This document shows positions 12,678-25,890 of a DNA stretch of 64,000 nt, piece after piece (the stretch's first letter is position 1; each line of letters opens with the position of its first letter). Location of the stretch: contig CM049316.1 in NCBI GenBank assembly GCA_026874595.1, positions 71,143,176-71,207,175 on the forward strand. Direction: 5' to 3'. Below the pieces are notes generated by a model. It made no database searches. It was not told where the DNA came from and saw only the letters and a program-made list of their open reading frames with translations. Position numbers and translations under genes: made by a program. This DNA is from Sipunculus nudus. Taxonomy: Eukaryota; Annelida; Sipuncula; Golfingiida; Sipunculidae.

Positions 12678-13784
12678 TCACTGCACAATCGTGTTTCTGA
12701 TATAACTGTTACTACCAAAGCCATTCTTTTTGCATGCAAGTGTGTATGTAAGATGGCATGTTAGATGGCAGAATCAGGTTTACATACGGAATGAAGTGTG
12801 ACTGAAAGTTTGAAATGAAGGTAGGATGCAGCTTTAGCAGAAAGGGATTTTATTCTGAGGAAAAGACAAACCTGTATTAATGCCTTTTCTGTTGGAAAGA
12901 TGAAAATTTCAAAGTGTTATGATCCTGGGATTAAATTCATAAATATTGATACAGGAACATCAAATGACTAGATACATACAATATTTGTTTTGTACAGTGA
13001 GTAAAAATTAAGCTCCTGCACTGGGAATACATCGCATTCTGTTCAGATGTGGCAGCTAGCATCTATTGGATGCCCATAGAGTTAGCCAGTGTGTTAAGTT
13101 TATTTTTGAGGTAGTTTGTTCAGTTTTCTAGATTGTCAGGTTGGGAAGGTTTAACCTTCCAGTAATTCTAGTATTGCCCATTTATTGTCATTCCTGTGTC
13201 ATGTACTCAATCTTTTTGTTTAAGTCTGCATACTGCATATTCATTCTGTTTTTGTAATGTAACTGTGTACCACCTGATAAATTAAATTCCAACCAGACTT
13301 GTAAGAAAGTGAGCATGGGGCTCCTGCAGGAGAGTGTATTCGAAAAATACAAGTTAAATTCCTAATTTTAGATGTATGACGTTATGTGCTCCAGTTGAGC
13401 CAATCCAACACATGACAAAGTACAAACGTGATACTTCAGCACGATTGAACACAAAGACGTGATTGTCATGATTATTATTAACTATCTGTGATGAGGTAAT
13501 GGGACACACCAAAGTGTTCTTTAGTGCTTGTAGTATATATGAGCTTTTCCCATTAATTAAAAGAAAAAATGACCAGAATAATGAAAGCTTTTTTTTCTGG
13601 TTGCACATCTTGCCTATAGTTGATATAAAATATTGGTCTTGTATCTCAGTATAAATATTTTGTTTTAAATGTTTTGTGCATCAGAGCAGTGCAGTGATAT
13701 ACTCATTAAATTATCACTGGCACTGCCTTTGAATTCAGGGCCCATCTCTTTGGACCCAGTCAAAGTCTTATGACCAAGTCCATG
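12678..13784. other. No gene recognised
   Basis: AT-rich with no repeat family or exon signal seen. The LINE relic starts at its right end. Confidence 0.5.
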
Positions 13785-14300
13785 TCAAGGTGAACAAAAA
13801 ACTTGGTCTGATCTTGAAGCTAAACAGAGAGGTCCCACGCCACACATGGCCTTCATGAGGCCACAACTTGAATATGCATGAATACTGTACATTAAGTGCA
13901 CCAAAGAAAAAAGTAATCGGCTAGAAAGATTCAAAAGAGTGGCTATTGCCTGCATGGAGCTTTCAACAGAACAAATACACATGTTATCCTTCAAGAGTTA
14001 GGATGGCTGACCCTCCAGAAGAGAAGAAAATACTTCAGTCTTGTACATTTGCATAAAATCATTCATGGAGAAACACCACAGTATTTACGAAATCTCCTTC
14101 CACCAAGACATGGGGTTGCAAAGTCGATATCCTGGTAGGAGATAGACGACTTTATACCAATAAGAACAAACAAAGAGTCATACAACAAATCATACATACC
14201 AGCAACAATAAGACTCTAGAACCAACTGAAATATCATATAAAAAACTCCCCATACTGGGACACTTCAAAAATGCATTAAAGCATTCATTATTTCCACAGA
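13785..14300 (+). pseudogene. Decayed LINE (non-LTR retrotransposon) reverse-transcriptase C-terminal region
   Basis: Three frames together show the usual tail of a LINE reverse transcriptase: KVNKKLGLILKLNREVP (frame 1, ~13785), FMRPQLEYA then a stop (13852 on; matches the family's RPxLEYAS...W block), LQELGWLTLQKRRKYFSLV... to LLPPRHG (13989-14114, 42 codons open), and SYNKSYIPATIRL followed by TAG where the family has Trp (WNxL), around 14177. At least two frameshifts and several stops make it dead. The clade (CR1/Jockey-like) cannot be fixed from this piece. Confidence 0.8.
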
Positions 14301-14489
14301 AAAAAATTAAATTACAGCACAGGCAAGGGATCAGCTGTAACAAATCATACGAGAATGAGAATGGCACTCAGCCATCTACAATATGATTTATATCTGCATC
14401 ACATTACTGAAAACGGATATTAAAAAAATAACAGTTGCCTTGCACGCTTGGGTATTCACTTAAAAGATATGATTAAAAAAAATTCCATG

Positions 14490-14575
14490 TCCTACGGTCA
14501 AGTCCGTGGCCAGAATAATGTCTTATGACCATGTCCGTGGCCTTAAGCTCAAGTCCATGGTCTAGGACAAGGTAT
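14490..14575. repeat. Short degenerate repeat of CAAGTCCGTGGCC type
   Basis: GTCAAGTCCGTGGCC, GACCATGTCCGTGGCC and CTCAAGTCCATGGTC follow one another. TCTTATGACCAAGTCCATG occurs at about 13768-13786 on the other side of the LINE relic, so the relic may sit inside or next to this repeat. Confidence 0.5.
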
Positions 14576-16247
14576 ATATTGCCAAAGGATATCATATAAC
14601 AGGGGTTACACAGGTGGATGGATAGGTAATTTCTGAAATTTAAATGTATGGAAATTAACAGAAACTTCTATACAGAATCCTCAGCCAGGCCTGTCAACTC
14701 AGAGTACACAAATGCTAGTATATGTGTTATTTTGAATTCAGAAAATTAAAAATCAGTTAGGAAAATTATAAATCAATGGAGAGAAATAATGTTAATTAAT
14801 ATTTTAATCAATTTAAAACAACAAAATATGCTTTTTACCAAGATGGGACAAGAAATTACATTTTTGGGAGGCTGGATTTTATAAATGTGTGAAAATAACA
14901 TGTTAATGAAGTTTTGACATTGATCTTAATAAAAAAAGGAATATTAATTATTTTGAAGAATAGGAAGAGTTTTTTTGGTGGTCATCTATTAATTTCCAGT
15001 CTAATAGGAAAAACACTGTACCCAGCTGACTTGTCCCCCCCAAGTTTTTTTTATTATCATGCTTAAGGCCTTTACAATTGATTACTTATGTCAAAACATG
15101 AAAGGAACCCATGAATATTTAAATTGTTAAATTCAGTTCTTAACCTAAGGGCACAAAGATAATGTCTTCAGTGAACATTTTCCATTAAGGTGTCACATCC
15201 CATGCCATAGATACAGAAACCTTTTGGGGGTTGTTGTTCAAATTACCACTGAATACCAACAGGGGTGTCCAGAGCTATCAGCCCCCTGACAAAAAGACTC
15301 ATTTTCATAGGATTATGAGAAGACTGCAACGACAGTTTCCCTCTGGAAATGATGTCCATGTCACATGTTATTTTGTATCAAGTATTTGGTTGATTTGATA
15401 GTTTTAAAGTTTGTACCCCTATTGTTGCGTCTATAGACCTAAGAGTCATAAATCTTGTTGAATTACAAACTACCACATTAGAACTGAAAACACCAATACA
15501 AATTTTCTGAAATTCTCTAATTACTGATATTTTATTAACAATTAATATATCTTTGCACACTTAATAGATCAAATATGGTTTAGTTGCCACTCTGCATCTA
15601 AATTTAACTGTCTAGAGAGCTTGTCAGCTTCTGTAATAATTGTCCACTTATAACTGTTACTTTTGTTAGATGCTGCATGGTATATTAAATCATGTAAAAT
15701 AATCCTGAAACTAGCAAATTCTGGTAAAAAAAACTAATCATGAAGAAAAATTAGTTTTGTAAACATCAGCTCCAAGAAGGAAGACAAAAAAATTTCAGTG
15801 CAAGATATAGTCCATTTGATTATGTGCCTGAAATCTCTTGGGGGATGCAGGTTCGACCTTGGCTTATTGATACAAATTGAATCCCACATTTTGTATTGGA
15901 TTATCGCTGATGTTTTTGTGAACACAATCCCAAGGGTGACACTAATGAGTGACCCATCTGCACAAGACACATAAGGGGTAGGTGGGAAAACTTTATGGTA
16001 ATTTAATGGAAGTTTATGGAAATGTAATAAAGAAAAACACATAAGCAGGGCACTGAGCACATTTTTTCCTCACCTGAGATAATCAGCATGCCTGTCCATG
16101 CCACCTTTTTCCATGCAATATGTCTACAAATTTAACATTTACTGTGTTACTTAGCTATTATGGCTTGTTTTGTTTTCTTACTGTTCCACAGCTGTTTAAA
16201 TGGAAATAAGGATTAACAGTGTGAAACAAATATTCATTATGTAACTA
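14576..16247. other. No gene recognised
   Basis: Short minus-strand frames (15378-15560; 15734-16060) lack domains and exon boundaries. Confidence 0.5.
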
Positions 16248-16440
16248 GGGGCCTTAATAATATAGTGGTAAAACAGTCAGTTCACTCTGCTGGGGATCTG
16301 GGTTTGATCCCTGGTGTAGCTATGAGAGTGGCCCAACAAAAGCTGGTTGTTTTCTCAAGATTCTCTGCTTTCCTTCACCACTATACACTTCCAAAGGCCA
16401 CAACCAAAGCATTAGAGAGCCTCAATTAGTTTTAAAATAA
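16248..16440 (+). mobile_element. tRNA-derived SINE
   Basis: Internal RNA polymerase III promoter-like boxes are visible: A box TATAGTGGTAAA (about 16261-16272) and B box GGTTTGATCCC (16301-16311), at tRNA-like spacing. A tRNA-unrelated body with GTTTTCTCAAGATTCTCTGC and CCACTATACACTTCC follows, then an A-rich end (16432-16450). Family 1 begins about 40 bp later. Confidence 0.6.
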
Positions 16441-16480
16441 ATGAAGAAATATATTTGGTCTGGTGATATTTGGCCCTTTT

Positions 16481-18536
16481 TTAGCTCAGCTGACTATAAG
16501 TGATCTGAGCTATGTCGTGGTCCATTGTCCGTCGTCCGTCCGTCTGTCGGGCCGTCTGTCCGTTCGTCCGTCCATAAATGTGGCACGTTTTGAAACAGTA
16601 AGACCTAGGAATCCAAAATTTGGCATAATGTTAGATGTCCCCAAGATCTACTACCAAGCCAAAAACTGGGTCTTTGCGACTTCGTTCATTTGAGAAATTA
16701 AGGAAAAACCACAATTTTTTATTAAAAACCTATTTTCACACTTCAGGACTGCCTAATATCAAAACTACTCATCTGTTTTTCCTCATATTTACCATTAATA
16801 TTCCTCAATATAGTTCCTATGTACATGCCAGAAGTTAGGTCTGTATTGTATATTAAACAAAGTTTTAGGCTCAAACATAATGCATTTTGTAATAAATCAG
16901 GAAGGATATTTGATCACTTAACACAAAACCTGTTAAAGCTGAGGACTTTTTTTCAAGTAATATAACTTTAATTAATCAAAATAAAATTGTATACCCAAAA
17001 TTAGATCAAAATCTTTTAAATTTTTGAAAATATTAGCAAATATAAAAAATTGGTACCTTAAATTTTGCCCAACTTTGACCATGGCACATTTTTTTCTTGT
17101 AAGTACAGTAGATTTAATTTTCACAGCCAGTTTACAGCCAGATTTAATCTGATGAATTTTTAAATTTGATAGTTTAAGCTTAAAAAATAGTCAAGCTAAT
17201 GGAGTATTTGTATTTTCTAGCATCATGACTCCACTTTTGTTAACTACAACTTTGCCTGGTAATCCAAAAATTGGCATAATGTTAGATGTCCCTAAGATCT
17301 CCTTCCAAGCCAAAAACTGGGTCTATGTGACTTTTTTTCTTTGAGAAATTAAGGAAAACCTCAATTTTTTTTATTAAAATCATTTTTACACTTCAGGAAT
17401 GCCTAATATCAAAACCTATGATCAGAATTTGATCATAGTAAATATGCATATTCTTCCATACATTTCCTATGTACATTCCAAAAATTAGGTCAGTATTGCG
17501 TAATTTGTTGAACTTATGGGCCCAAACATAATGCAACTTAAAAAAAGAATTAGGAAATATATTTACTCACTCAACATAATAATTCTTGAAGCTAGAATTT
17601 TTTTCAGGGATATAACTTCATTTAATCAAGATTCAATTGTAAACCGAAAATTAGATCTGAATTTTGCAATTTTTTCAAGTTATTAGCATAAATATAAAAT
17701 CAGTACCTTAAATTTGCCCAACTTTGGCAACGGCACGTTTTTTTCCAGTATGTACTGTGGATTTAATATTCACAGCATGTACACACAAGGATTTAATCTG
17801 TTAAAATCTTAAATTTTAAAATAAAAGCTAAAAAGTTAGGCTAGTTATTGATTTTTTGTGGAGGCTCTTGTTGTATTTCCTTACATTGTCAAGCAGCCCA
17901 CTTAGGGGTCACTGTAGGTCATTCAGTATAGCTCTCTGTGCCCAGGGTGTTGTTATGTAATCCCATCACTCCTGCAAGCCCTCTCTCTTTGTTGAGCTAA
18001 TTCAGGCTGTCTGCAGTTAATACACAAGGAGTCTCTCTCTCTCCCCCCCCCCCCCCCAACCACACCCAATTCTGTTGACACACCTGTACTATAAACAAGA
18101 TGAATAATTTCCCATTTTTTAGCAACCAAAAGTAACAACAGAGACTCCTCCCCCATTGACCCCTTCAAAACACAGGAATATTGGTCAAACTTTGTGGGAA
18201 TAATTTTTAAATCATATGGCCATATATTTAACTATTGAAAACTTAATTTCTTCACACATTCTTTGTTTATGAAATGTAACTTTCTTATAACACTTACCGT
18301 TAGCCCATTTTTCCCTTGCTGCATCATAAAATGGTTTCAGGCCACAAGTTTATTACACAGAGCATATGTTTTAGCTTATGTCCATTATTCTATAATCTAC
18401 AGAGTTTAATTTTAGCAGCTCCATTTTCTCTTTGCTTTTGATAATATGCATAAACCAAAAGAAATAAGAATATTTTGTATTTGCTAATATTTTCCGAATT
18501 CAGCTGAGCGACGTGACCCATGGGTCCCTTGTTTTA
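16481..18536 (+). mobile_element. Family 1 element, apparently full length (about 2.05 kb)
   Basis: 5' hairpin at 16483-16511 (one extra mismatch), GTCCGTC tract to about 16570, unit 1 (GGCACG 16582 to GGCACA 17083, about 501 bp), unit 2 to GGCACG 17732 (about 649 bp), then a tail with a 15-base C run (18043-18057). The terminus is CAGCTGAGC, the near-palindrome GACCCATGGGTC, and CCTTGTTTTA at 18500-18536. Unit spacing matches the copy at 5.3 kb (502 and 672 bp). It is non-coding and non-autonomous. Transposition class is uncertain: the hairpin ends recall the Helitron-like/'pearl' elements of bivalves, but I see no diagnostic helicase. Confidence 0.75.
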
Positions 18537-18540
18537 GGTT

Positions 18541-20979
18541 TGGGTTCAAATTCAAATGTATCTTCATTTGCCTTTGAAAATGTTATAGAACTTTACATTA
18601 GAGTGCAACTCTGCAGTTGCATTTGAGAATGAAACTTTGATTTTCAAAATGCATATGATGTTCTAAATGTCTGTTTAATATTCCATTATCTTTTGTCCTT
18701 TTCCTAATATACTATCATAGCAATATTTACTGAACTTAGTCAGATATGAATATTCATAATGTTCTTGAATTATATCAATGAAGTTCTTTCAAACATCCTT
18801 ACTTCTGTTTAGATGCAGCCACAAAGTTAGATGCAGTTGACTTTGTCAGTGGATTTGCATATCACTTACAAATATTGCACTCACTTTGTAACTTTGATCT
18901 TTGTATAGATTCCATGTGATCATATCAAATCTAATTTACTACATTTGCAGTTTAGGTATTTGAAACATTTGCATTTGTGTTGTTTGCATTTAAATGTGCT
19001 AATTTGAACCCAACCCTGATAGTGTATCATATTTCACAGGAAAAGTTAATTGTGAAACAGTTGTGTTCTGACTATCAATTTCATGTAATATTAGGGATTC
19101 TGCATTTCAAATGTAGTAGTGTGAATGCATTATTATTTTTTTTTATTAAATTATATTCATTTTGAACAGGTCTTTCTTAAGTCAATAACAAATATCTTCT
19201 TAATCTAGAATATTCATCATGAATTTATGTAACCACATATTAGATATTAAAACTAAGGCAGTGGATTTAAACACTTTGTAAGACTTAATATGCGTTTTGT
19301 AAAATCCCAATGTAATTTGAGGATTTGAGCACGGTCCAAAAAGGGTTATTCCACCCTTAATTTTGCCAATACTCATCCCCTTGTCACCTACCCCTCTCTT
19401 TAGACAGATTCTTGCTTGGTAGGGTATTATGGGTTGCATCCCTGTGCCTTTATTGAACCCTGATTTATTTTTCACAGTTTCTCAAAACTGTTCATGGTGT
19501 CTGCCATATTCCTTACACACTGGAACCTGGTTGTCACAAGTCAAGTTGCATTTAAAAATTATGGGTATATACTTCTTGTAATATGATGTGTAGTGAAAAC
19601 CTCCCTAGTTTCTGCATATGATTAAATTATTAATTATCTAATATTTAATTCAGTAGTATATTTCCCCTCGTTAGTATGCATCAGTGTCTTACTAATGAGG
19701 CTGAACATGACAGGAAATAATTATGTTGTTGCAGAACATTTTCACGTTATTGCTCAGTATGGTCAGTGATGAGCATGGAACAACTATACATAATATACTT
19801 GCTGAATTATTAATTGACATTTCTGCTTGCATCAGAAACAACTGTGAGGCCTTGTTTTGAGCCAAACTGGTAAAATTTTATAACAATTTTAATTAGGTTT
19901 GTATTCTTTACTATTAATTAATTGAACTTCCAGGAATACATACTTTTCAGCATAATTAAACAAAAAGAAAATCTAAACAGATCAATTTAAGTGCATACCA
20001 ATAATGGATGAATCAGGTACTTTTTGATATGATACCTGTCAAGAATGGTCTGATTAGTCAGTTTCTGATAATTGTTATTGTTTTACTGATATGAGTTGAT
20101 GATATTATCTAGATGTAGTAAAAAAGTATAAATTAATAAGGTCTTGGGCATATCAGGATAACAATGAATTCTCTATAATTTCGGTATTTAATACATTAAA
20201 AAACATTGAATTCTGTGCATAATGAATATTGGACTGTCCATAATTGGACAAATGTAAAAACTTTTTGTTGTTCATACCAGGGATTAATTAAACTTGAAAT
20301 ATATCTACATATCAAATATTAATCCAAACAAATACATGTATTTAAAAAGATGGACTTTGAAGGAATTAAGAACATCTATGGGCCCCCTAAAAAGTGTTTG
20401 CCCAAATATAGATATAGAAGTAAAAATTCATCAATCCCAATATGCTTCCCTTCCCTTAAAATGGAGGGTTAATTTAAAAAAAGTGTTAAGAATGTTCTCT
20501 TGATTATAACAATAATGAATTAATCTTGAGTTATCTGTCAAGAATATTCTTAAGGTGTAATATACAGGTCTCCATATATACAAGATGTGGTGTTGCTGAG
20601 GTAGAAAAGGAAGAAATGCAGACAGTCAGACAGATGTATAGACACTGTTTGTCAATTATTCAAATGACAATAAGCAATTCTGTGGGCCATTCCGGCATTA
20701 CCGTCAAGTTATGCTGTCTACATTCCAAGAAGACAAAACGGTTTCATTGTCATACCCATCCAGTTGGCAAATTGTCTATAATCCCTTCTGTCAAACTGGG
20801 GGAAGCATTCTCATATCGTTTTACCCTGGGCTTCATCTGCAGTTTATATCTGTCACAGTTCTGAGTATTTGTCCGACAAGCCCCAGGAGCTGACAGAACT
20901 GCATGTGACTATAAATCAGATTTCTCAAGATGTCACCGATTTTGTTTCACCCTCTCAGTATCTTCCCAGATCTGGTTGC
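18541..20979. other. No gene recognised
   Basis: 20530-20970 is somewhat GC-richer with overlapping open frames in all three plus-strand phases, none protein-like by eye. Confidence 0.45.
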
Positions 20980-21036
20980 TGTTTCACGGAAGAACATTTT
21001 GGCATCTCGTTAGTCAAAATGTTCTTCTGTGAAACA
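20980..21036 (+). other. Near-perfect 22-bp inverted repeat with 13-nt loop
   Basis: Arm 1 (20980-21001) and arm 2 (21015-21036) are complementary at 21 of 22 positions. The one mismatch would be a G-U pair in a plus-strand RNA, so such an RNA could pair fully. Core: TTCACGGAAGAACATTTTG / CAAAATGTTCTTCTGTGAA. The size is in the range of a small pre-miRNA hairpin, but the perfect stem equally suits a short inverted duplication. It does not match a conserved miRNA I know. Confidence 0.6.
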
Positions 21037-22687
21037 TCAATTTCTGACTTGGGGAAGGCCATAGCCCACTGTTTCAGACACTAAAGATGAGAACTGAAAG
21101 CGCATAGATCAAATCTTGCGAGAGAGACAAACAATGTCTCCCACAGACAGTTAAACATTGTCAGCTCCTTAGTAAAAAGTAGAAGATAAGCTAAACAAGG
21201 GACATAGTCTCATGCTATATGAACACTAGCATATTATCAGTTTTTTTATTTTGTCGGGTCCATCTTACTTCAGCTGGGTTTTTGTAGGCCAGGTTTTCCA
21301 TGAGCTGAGTTCACAAAGCTGTTATTTCAGTTGAATTGTCCTGTGATAGACCTAGACCCTTCATGAAGAGTAATTATCAAATTCCTCAAGGATTCTGACA
21401 CATCAAGAGCAAATTACTTTCTTGATTAATATTACATGAAAAATATTGCAGTAAAGACATTATAAGAGTCTGTCAAAATTTATTTGGACATGTCCTAGTC
21501 TTCAGTGCCTAATATCCCCAAAACAATCATTATGAACTAATCTTCTAGTTCATAACATAGTGAGTCTGTTCATTATTGTTATAGTTTAATTTAGATGGCT
21601 TTCAGAAATTTGTTTTGGGTACAAATTAAAAAACCTACAGTAAATTTATCTGAATTAAGCTCATGAACAAATCATCTGTGGTGTCACGTTTTAAATTACT
21701 TTTGCCCCATTGTTCATGTTAATGTTAAAATTAAATCAAATTTGATCAAACAAAAGCTTAACCTGATACCTAATATTTTCAAATAAAAGATAAAAAATCT
21801 AATCAACTGAAATTGTGATTATGGTTTACTCGCACCTAGAAGTCAGACTTCAGAAATTTTAGTGTGATTAGTTTATTTTGTCTCATCTGATTAAAAAAAT
21901 TTAAAATTATTTATACCTTTTGTCACATGACAGTCTAAAAATTCATAAAAGATTTGGTGACATAATTATTTTCTCACAAAATCTGTCACTGGAGCTCAGG
22001 CAAAGATGGCATATGATCAGAATAGACTGTGACATGGCCTTGAATCCCTATTATTTGGAAATGTTCCCTGACTATGAGTTTCACACTAATGACTCTTAAT
22101 ATTGCCCCAGGAGTTTGGAGGAATGATTTTCTGTTTGAGTAAATCAATGATTTTAAATACAGCATACATTACCATGGAAGTCTCGCAAGTGTTGCTGGAA
22201 TTTTGCCATTCAGTGTAATGGGAAATATATACCTGCAAATGTCACACTTGAGGGTAAATAGCAACATAAACCCTGTCACCAAACCTGTGCAGGCGAGTGA
22301 ACATTTTCATTGAAACAAGATTGTATGCAGGTTGGATTAGGCTTTAATGAATTTGCTGCCAACTTGACCTTTAGTTACAAGCAGGGAAAGCTTAGAGTGA
22401 TGCTCTTTTAAAAATATGAATGGATGTACTAACGACCTGTTATGGTTAAAAAGACATCTAGATCTATTTGTAAACTGCCAATAGTGCCAATTGTGTCACT
22501 GACAGTTATGTTAACTTCTTCTCTTGGTGGAATGGAAAAATTAAATGAGATAACATTAATAAATATTTATAATGTGAAAACAAATCTTAAAACTTCATGC
22601 TGTACAAATGAAAAGAAATGTTATCACAATATCTGTCTAGTTGAAGATATGAGGATCACTTTTTAAATTCAGAGTGAAAATAATTGT
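21037..22687. other. No gene recognised
   Basis: AT-rich, no repeat family or exon signal seen. Confidence 0.5.
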
Positions 22688-22812
22688 ACACTTATGAAAT
22701 TAATTGGCAAAAATTATTATTTTTGTTTACAAATTTAATCAGTTACTTGTAAACTCATGAAATTAATTTGGCCAAAAATTATTATTTTTGTTTATGAATT
22801 AAATCAGCTACT
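22688..22812. repeat. ~66-bp tandem duplication
   Basis: ATGAAATTAATTGGCAAAAA with TTATTATTTTTGTTTA and AATCAG...TACTT is present twice in a row with small indels. Confidence 0.75.
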
Positions 22813-23099
22813 TCCAATTTCAGCTTTAATACTTCCAGCTGATACTTAACAATAATCAATAACAATAATCAGTTGGTGTTGTAATGGTTTCAGAAAACCA
22901 TGTTTTATTAACACAAATAATGAGCATTTCAAGCTTATTTTCATTGTTTGAATTTTACTATAATCTGCTTCTTGGCCAGACAATGGCTTTGTTTTGCTGA
23001 AGACCTACATATATAAATTGAAATCTTTTATTAAGACTTAGATACATGACTTTAAAATCACCAGTACTTAGACATGCACCATGGTTGCCTGGTTTGAAA

Positions 23100-23400
23100 C
23101 CCACAAATGCCATAGATAAAGCTAATGTGTTCCACTGACAGACTGTAAGGAGACAGCTCATATATTTCATTGATTGATTGCCCGTGCTGCTTTATGACCA
23201 AATTGATGAATTCCAAAGTGACAGCTTGTATATTTCAGCGTCATTATACTGGTTTCATTGGTGAAATTGACATATTCCAAGCTGACAGCATGTACATTTC
23301 TATCAATCTGAGTGTCCATGCTATCTCTAGTCCTGAAACCCACACGTTCCACTCTGACACCTTGTTAGTTTCACTGTCAGAACTATTTCAGATCCTGAAA
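23100..23400. repeat. Very old ~65-74-bp tandem repeat
   Basis: TTCCAAAGTGACAGCTTGTA, TTCCAAGCTGACAGCATGTA and TTCCACTCTGACACCTTGTT start at about 23210, 23274 and 23348, each followed by a TTTC-type block; a weaker copy starts near 23128. The open frame at 23170-23409 follows the repeat and is not convincing as a gene. Confidence 0.45.
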
Positions 23401-23409
23401 CCACTGTAA

Positions 23410-25481
23410 TGGAATATAACAAATCTTAGTTTCAGTGTCACAGCTGTTTTTACTAAGTCAGCAAATCATCTATACTTTTTTTATAGAACATGTGATTATT
23501 GCCTTACTATGCATACATGTAGCTAATAGTCCTTTTCAATTTCACTAGCGACACCCACCCGAGATATCTGACATGTATGATTTGGGGTTATTAGCATACA
23601 CGTGCATGGCAGTCCACAGCAACCGCAATTGTGTTTTTGGCCCAGTTGCAGTGATATAAATCATACTCTAAGTTATAGCATCCTTGGCAAATGTGAGAAC
23701 CTGATTGAAACAGGGTTTAACTTGGAAACCTGTATGTTTTGAACGCATCTTTATGTGACAATCCGTGCTACATATGTCAACCAAATAATAATATTAATTC
23801 CTTTGTTTCCTGTTTATATTACAAAAATATGTAGCTATTTATCTATAATATAGTTGCATCTGATCTAGTATTTATTAATAGTAGACACCTGAATATTTGA
23901 TATCATCATCTTGGCTGTCTGTTTACTTGTGGATGTCAGATGACCCAAACCCTGCAGACCCGAACCCTGCAGACCCGAACCCTGCTCAAACATGCGATGC
24001 ACATGCTCGTGGAAAAGGTCTAGTCCTGGTAAGAAAAGTTCATATAATGCCTTTGTCATGGCTTCATGAAATTATTTCTATTGAAGCTGTTAGTAAACAC
24101 AAAATTTTGACAAACAAAAAAAACATATAACCTAAGGTGGTTAGCTGCTTATGTGCCACAGTTGTGAGGTCATTAAAGAGCTGCAAACACCCTTTTTGCA
24201 AAATTGTGGTTTGTCTGACTTTCCACCAGATTTCCTTGTTAAATGGGTTTAGATTAATTTGCGGGCCCTGAAACATTATAATGGATATAAACTAAACAAA
24301 CAGCCAGATTGAGGTAGGATCTGTGTTTTCTGGCCTATTTTTACAAAAGGTTCATGGGATTATCTTAAGTTGTTAGCTGATAAATAAAAGGCTTTTCAGT
24401 TGTTAGTTCACATGCAGGAGTTGATTATGATGGAAATTATACAAACATACTAAATTATGTTCATACCTGTTAATGACAATTAAATTTAGTTTTCATTGTG
24501 CTACTCTAAATGTCTTATTGATTAAAAAGCTCTTTTTAGGTACACAGCTGCAGAAAGTAGTTGATTTTCTCAGTTCACCAGCCAGATTTATTACATGATT
24601 TATAATTTTGAAAATAATTAGTGATCTTTTATGGTACTTTAATTTTAAGTCTAAATATGTCAGTGAAATATGACAATTCTGGCAGCAAGCAATTTAATTT
24701 TAATGATCTTAAGCTTTTTTTTCACACTACAAGAGTGTTGAATGCAGTTTGTCCAGTTTTGATACATTATGATATTGGATACATTTTGTGTTCATACTGT
24801 ACCAGGAAAAAAGCATGTAAATATTCTTCCTAATATTTGTGTATAGAGAAATTACATTTGACAAGAACACATTCAAAGCTTGTTCACAGTGGTGCGTTTA
24901 TGTGAATAAACCCTGTTCACATATATCTCAATCAGCTGAACATAGGTCACAGACCATAGACTCTAAGCCACATGTGGATCAAAGGTATTGGTATTACACT
25001 AATCTGACAATCTACAGCTATATTTAAATTAAAATAAAATTAAACTATAAAAGTGAATAAGTTGTGTCATGGTACTGTGAAGTGAGCAGGTGCTGTCATC
25101 TGGTGGTAACATTTGAAATTACTAGGAGAAATTTCTTATGTGTGGTTGGCTGCCATCTGGGGGATGTTATTTCAACCAGTTATGGTAAAGTTGATTTTTT
25201 CCAATATCTTCAGACAGATGGCTAGATTTTTTTTTTACCCATGGGTGATTATTTGGTTTGTCTTTATATAATAATTAACAACTTAAATAAAAAAATATAA
25301 CAGATTTTGATACAATTTTATGGTGGATTAGAATAACACCCTAGGTACAATGCATTTACATTTATGAGTTAATCTGGATCATCATGATGTTTTTTATTTA
25401 AAAAATTCTTTAGCTTATATAGTAGGGCAGCCTTTGTTATAGAGATGCCCTGTGATGGGAGTTGATGAACCATGACTGATA
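23410..25481. other. No gene recognised
   Basis: Apart from the 15-bp repeat at 23942-23986, nothing recognised. Confidence 0.5.
23942..23986. repeat. Three copies of a 15-bp repeat ACCCGAACCCTGCAG
   Basis: Tandem minisatellite seed. The period is a multiple of three, so it gives a DPNPA peptide repeat in one frame, but without other coding signs. Confidence 0.8.
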
Positions 25482-25640
25482 TTTTTGTCTCCCGCTTATG
25501 CGGAACAGGAGACATTGATTTGGGTTTATGTGTATGTCCGTCTGTCAGGTTTTCTGGGATAACTGTCTTAAATATTATCTGATTTCATTCAAATTTGGGT
25601 TAGTGATTGCTTTAAATTTGGGTTAGTGATATGTTTAAAA
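25482..25640 (+). mobile_element. Hairpin-ended element, GTCTCC type (family 3)
   Basis: TTTTT precedes a nested hairpin at 25487-25513: outer arms GTCTCC/GGAGAC, inner arms CCGC/GCGG around TTAT. GTATGTCCGTCTGTC follows. The layout is the same as family 1 (T run, hairpin, GTCCGTC), with different sequence. The 3' end is not clear. Confidence 0.5.
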
Positions 25641-25890
25641 AACACTCCTAACAGAAGGTTCACACAGACTGTGCTTATGGACTTTGTATGTACACAGTTA
25701 GCTTTATGGAAAATATCATATCAGAATCAGTCAGGCAGTCTTGTCATGGAAAACATCTGGGTGTAGAGTGTGTTCAGTCACACACAGAACCATGACATCA
25801 TATATAAACAGGTGAACTGGAGATATAAAGCCCATGCGCCGGGATGGTTTTGCTTAGAAACTTTTGTATTTAGCCAAAATGAGCAAAAAA
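25640..25890. repeat. Dispersed repeat, copy 1 (partner at 37.3 kb)
   Basis: ACAGAACCATGACATCATAT, GGAGATATAAAGCCCATG, GAAACTTTTGTATTTAGCC and AAAATGA appear in the same order as at 37320-37505. Unknown class, non-coding. Confidence 0.6.

Noticed and set aside
20526-20893. 112-codon plus-strand frame and overlapping partners
   Set aside because: Three phases are open over the same stretch, none with a domain; likely chance in a slightly GC-richer region.
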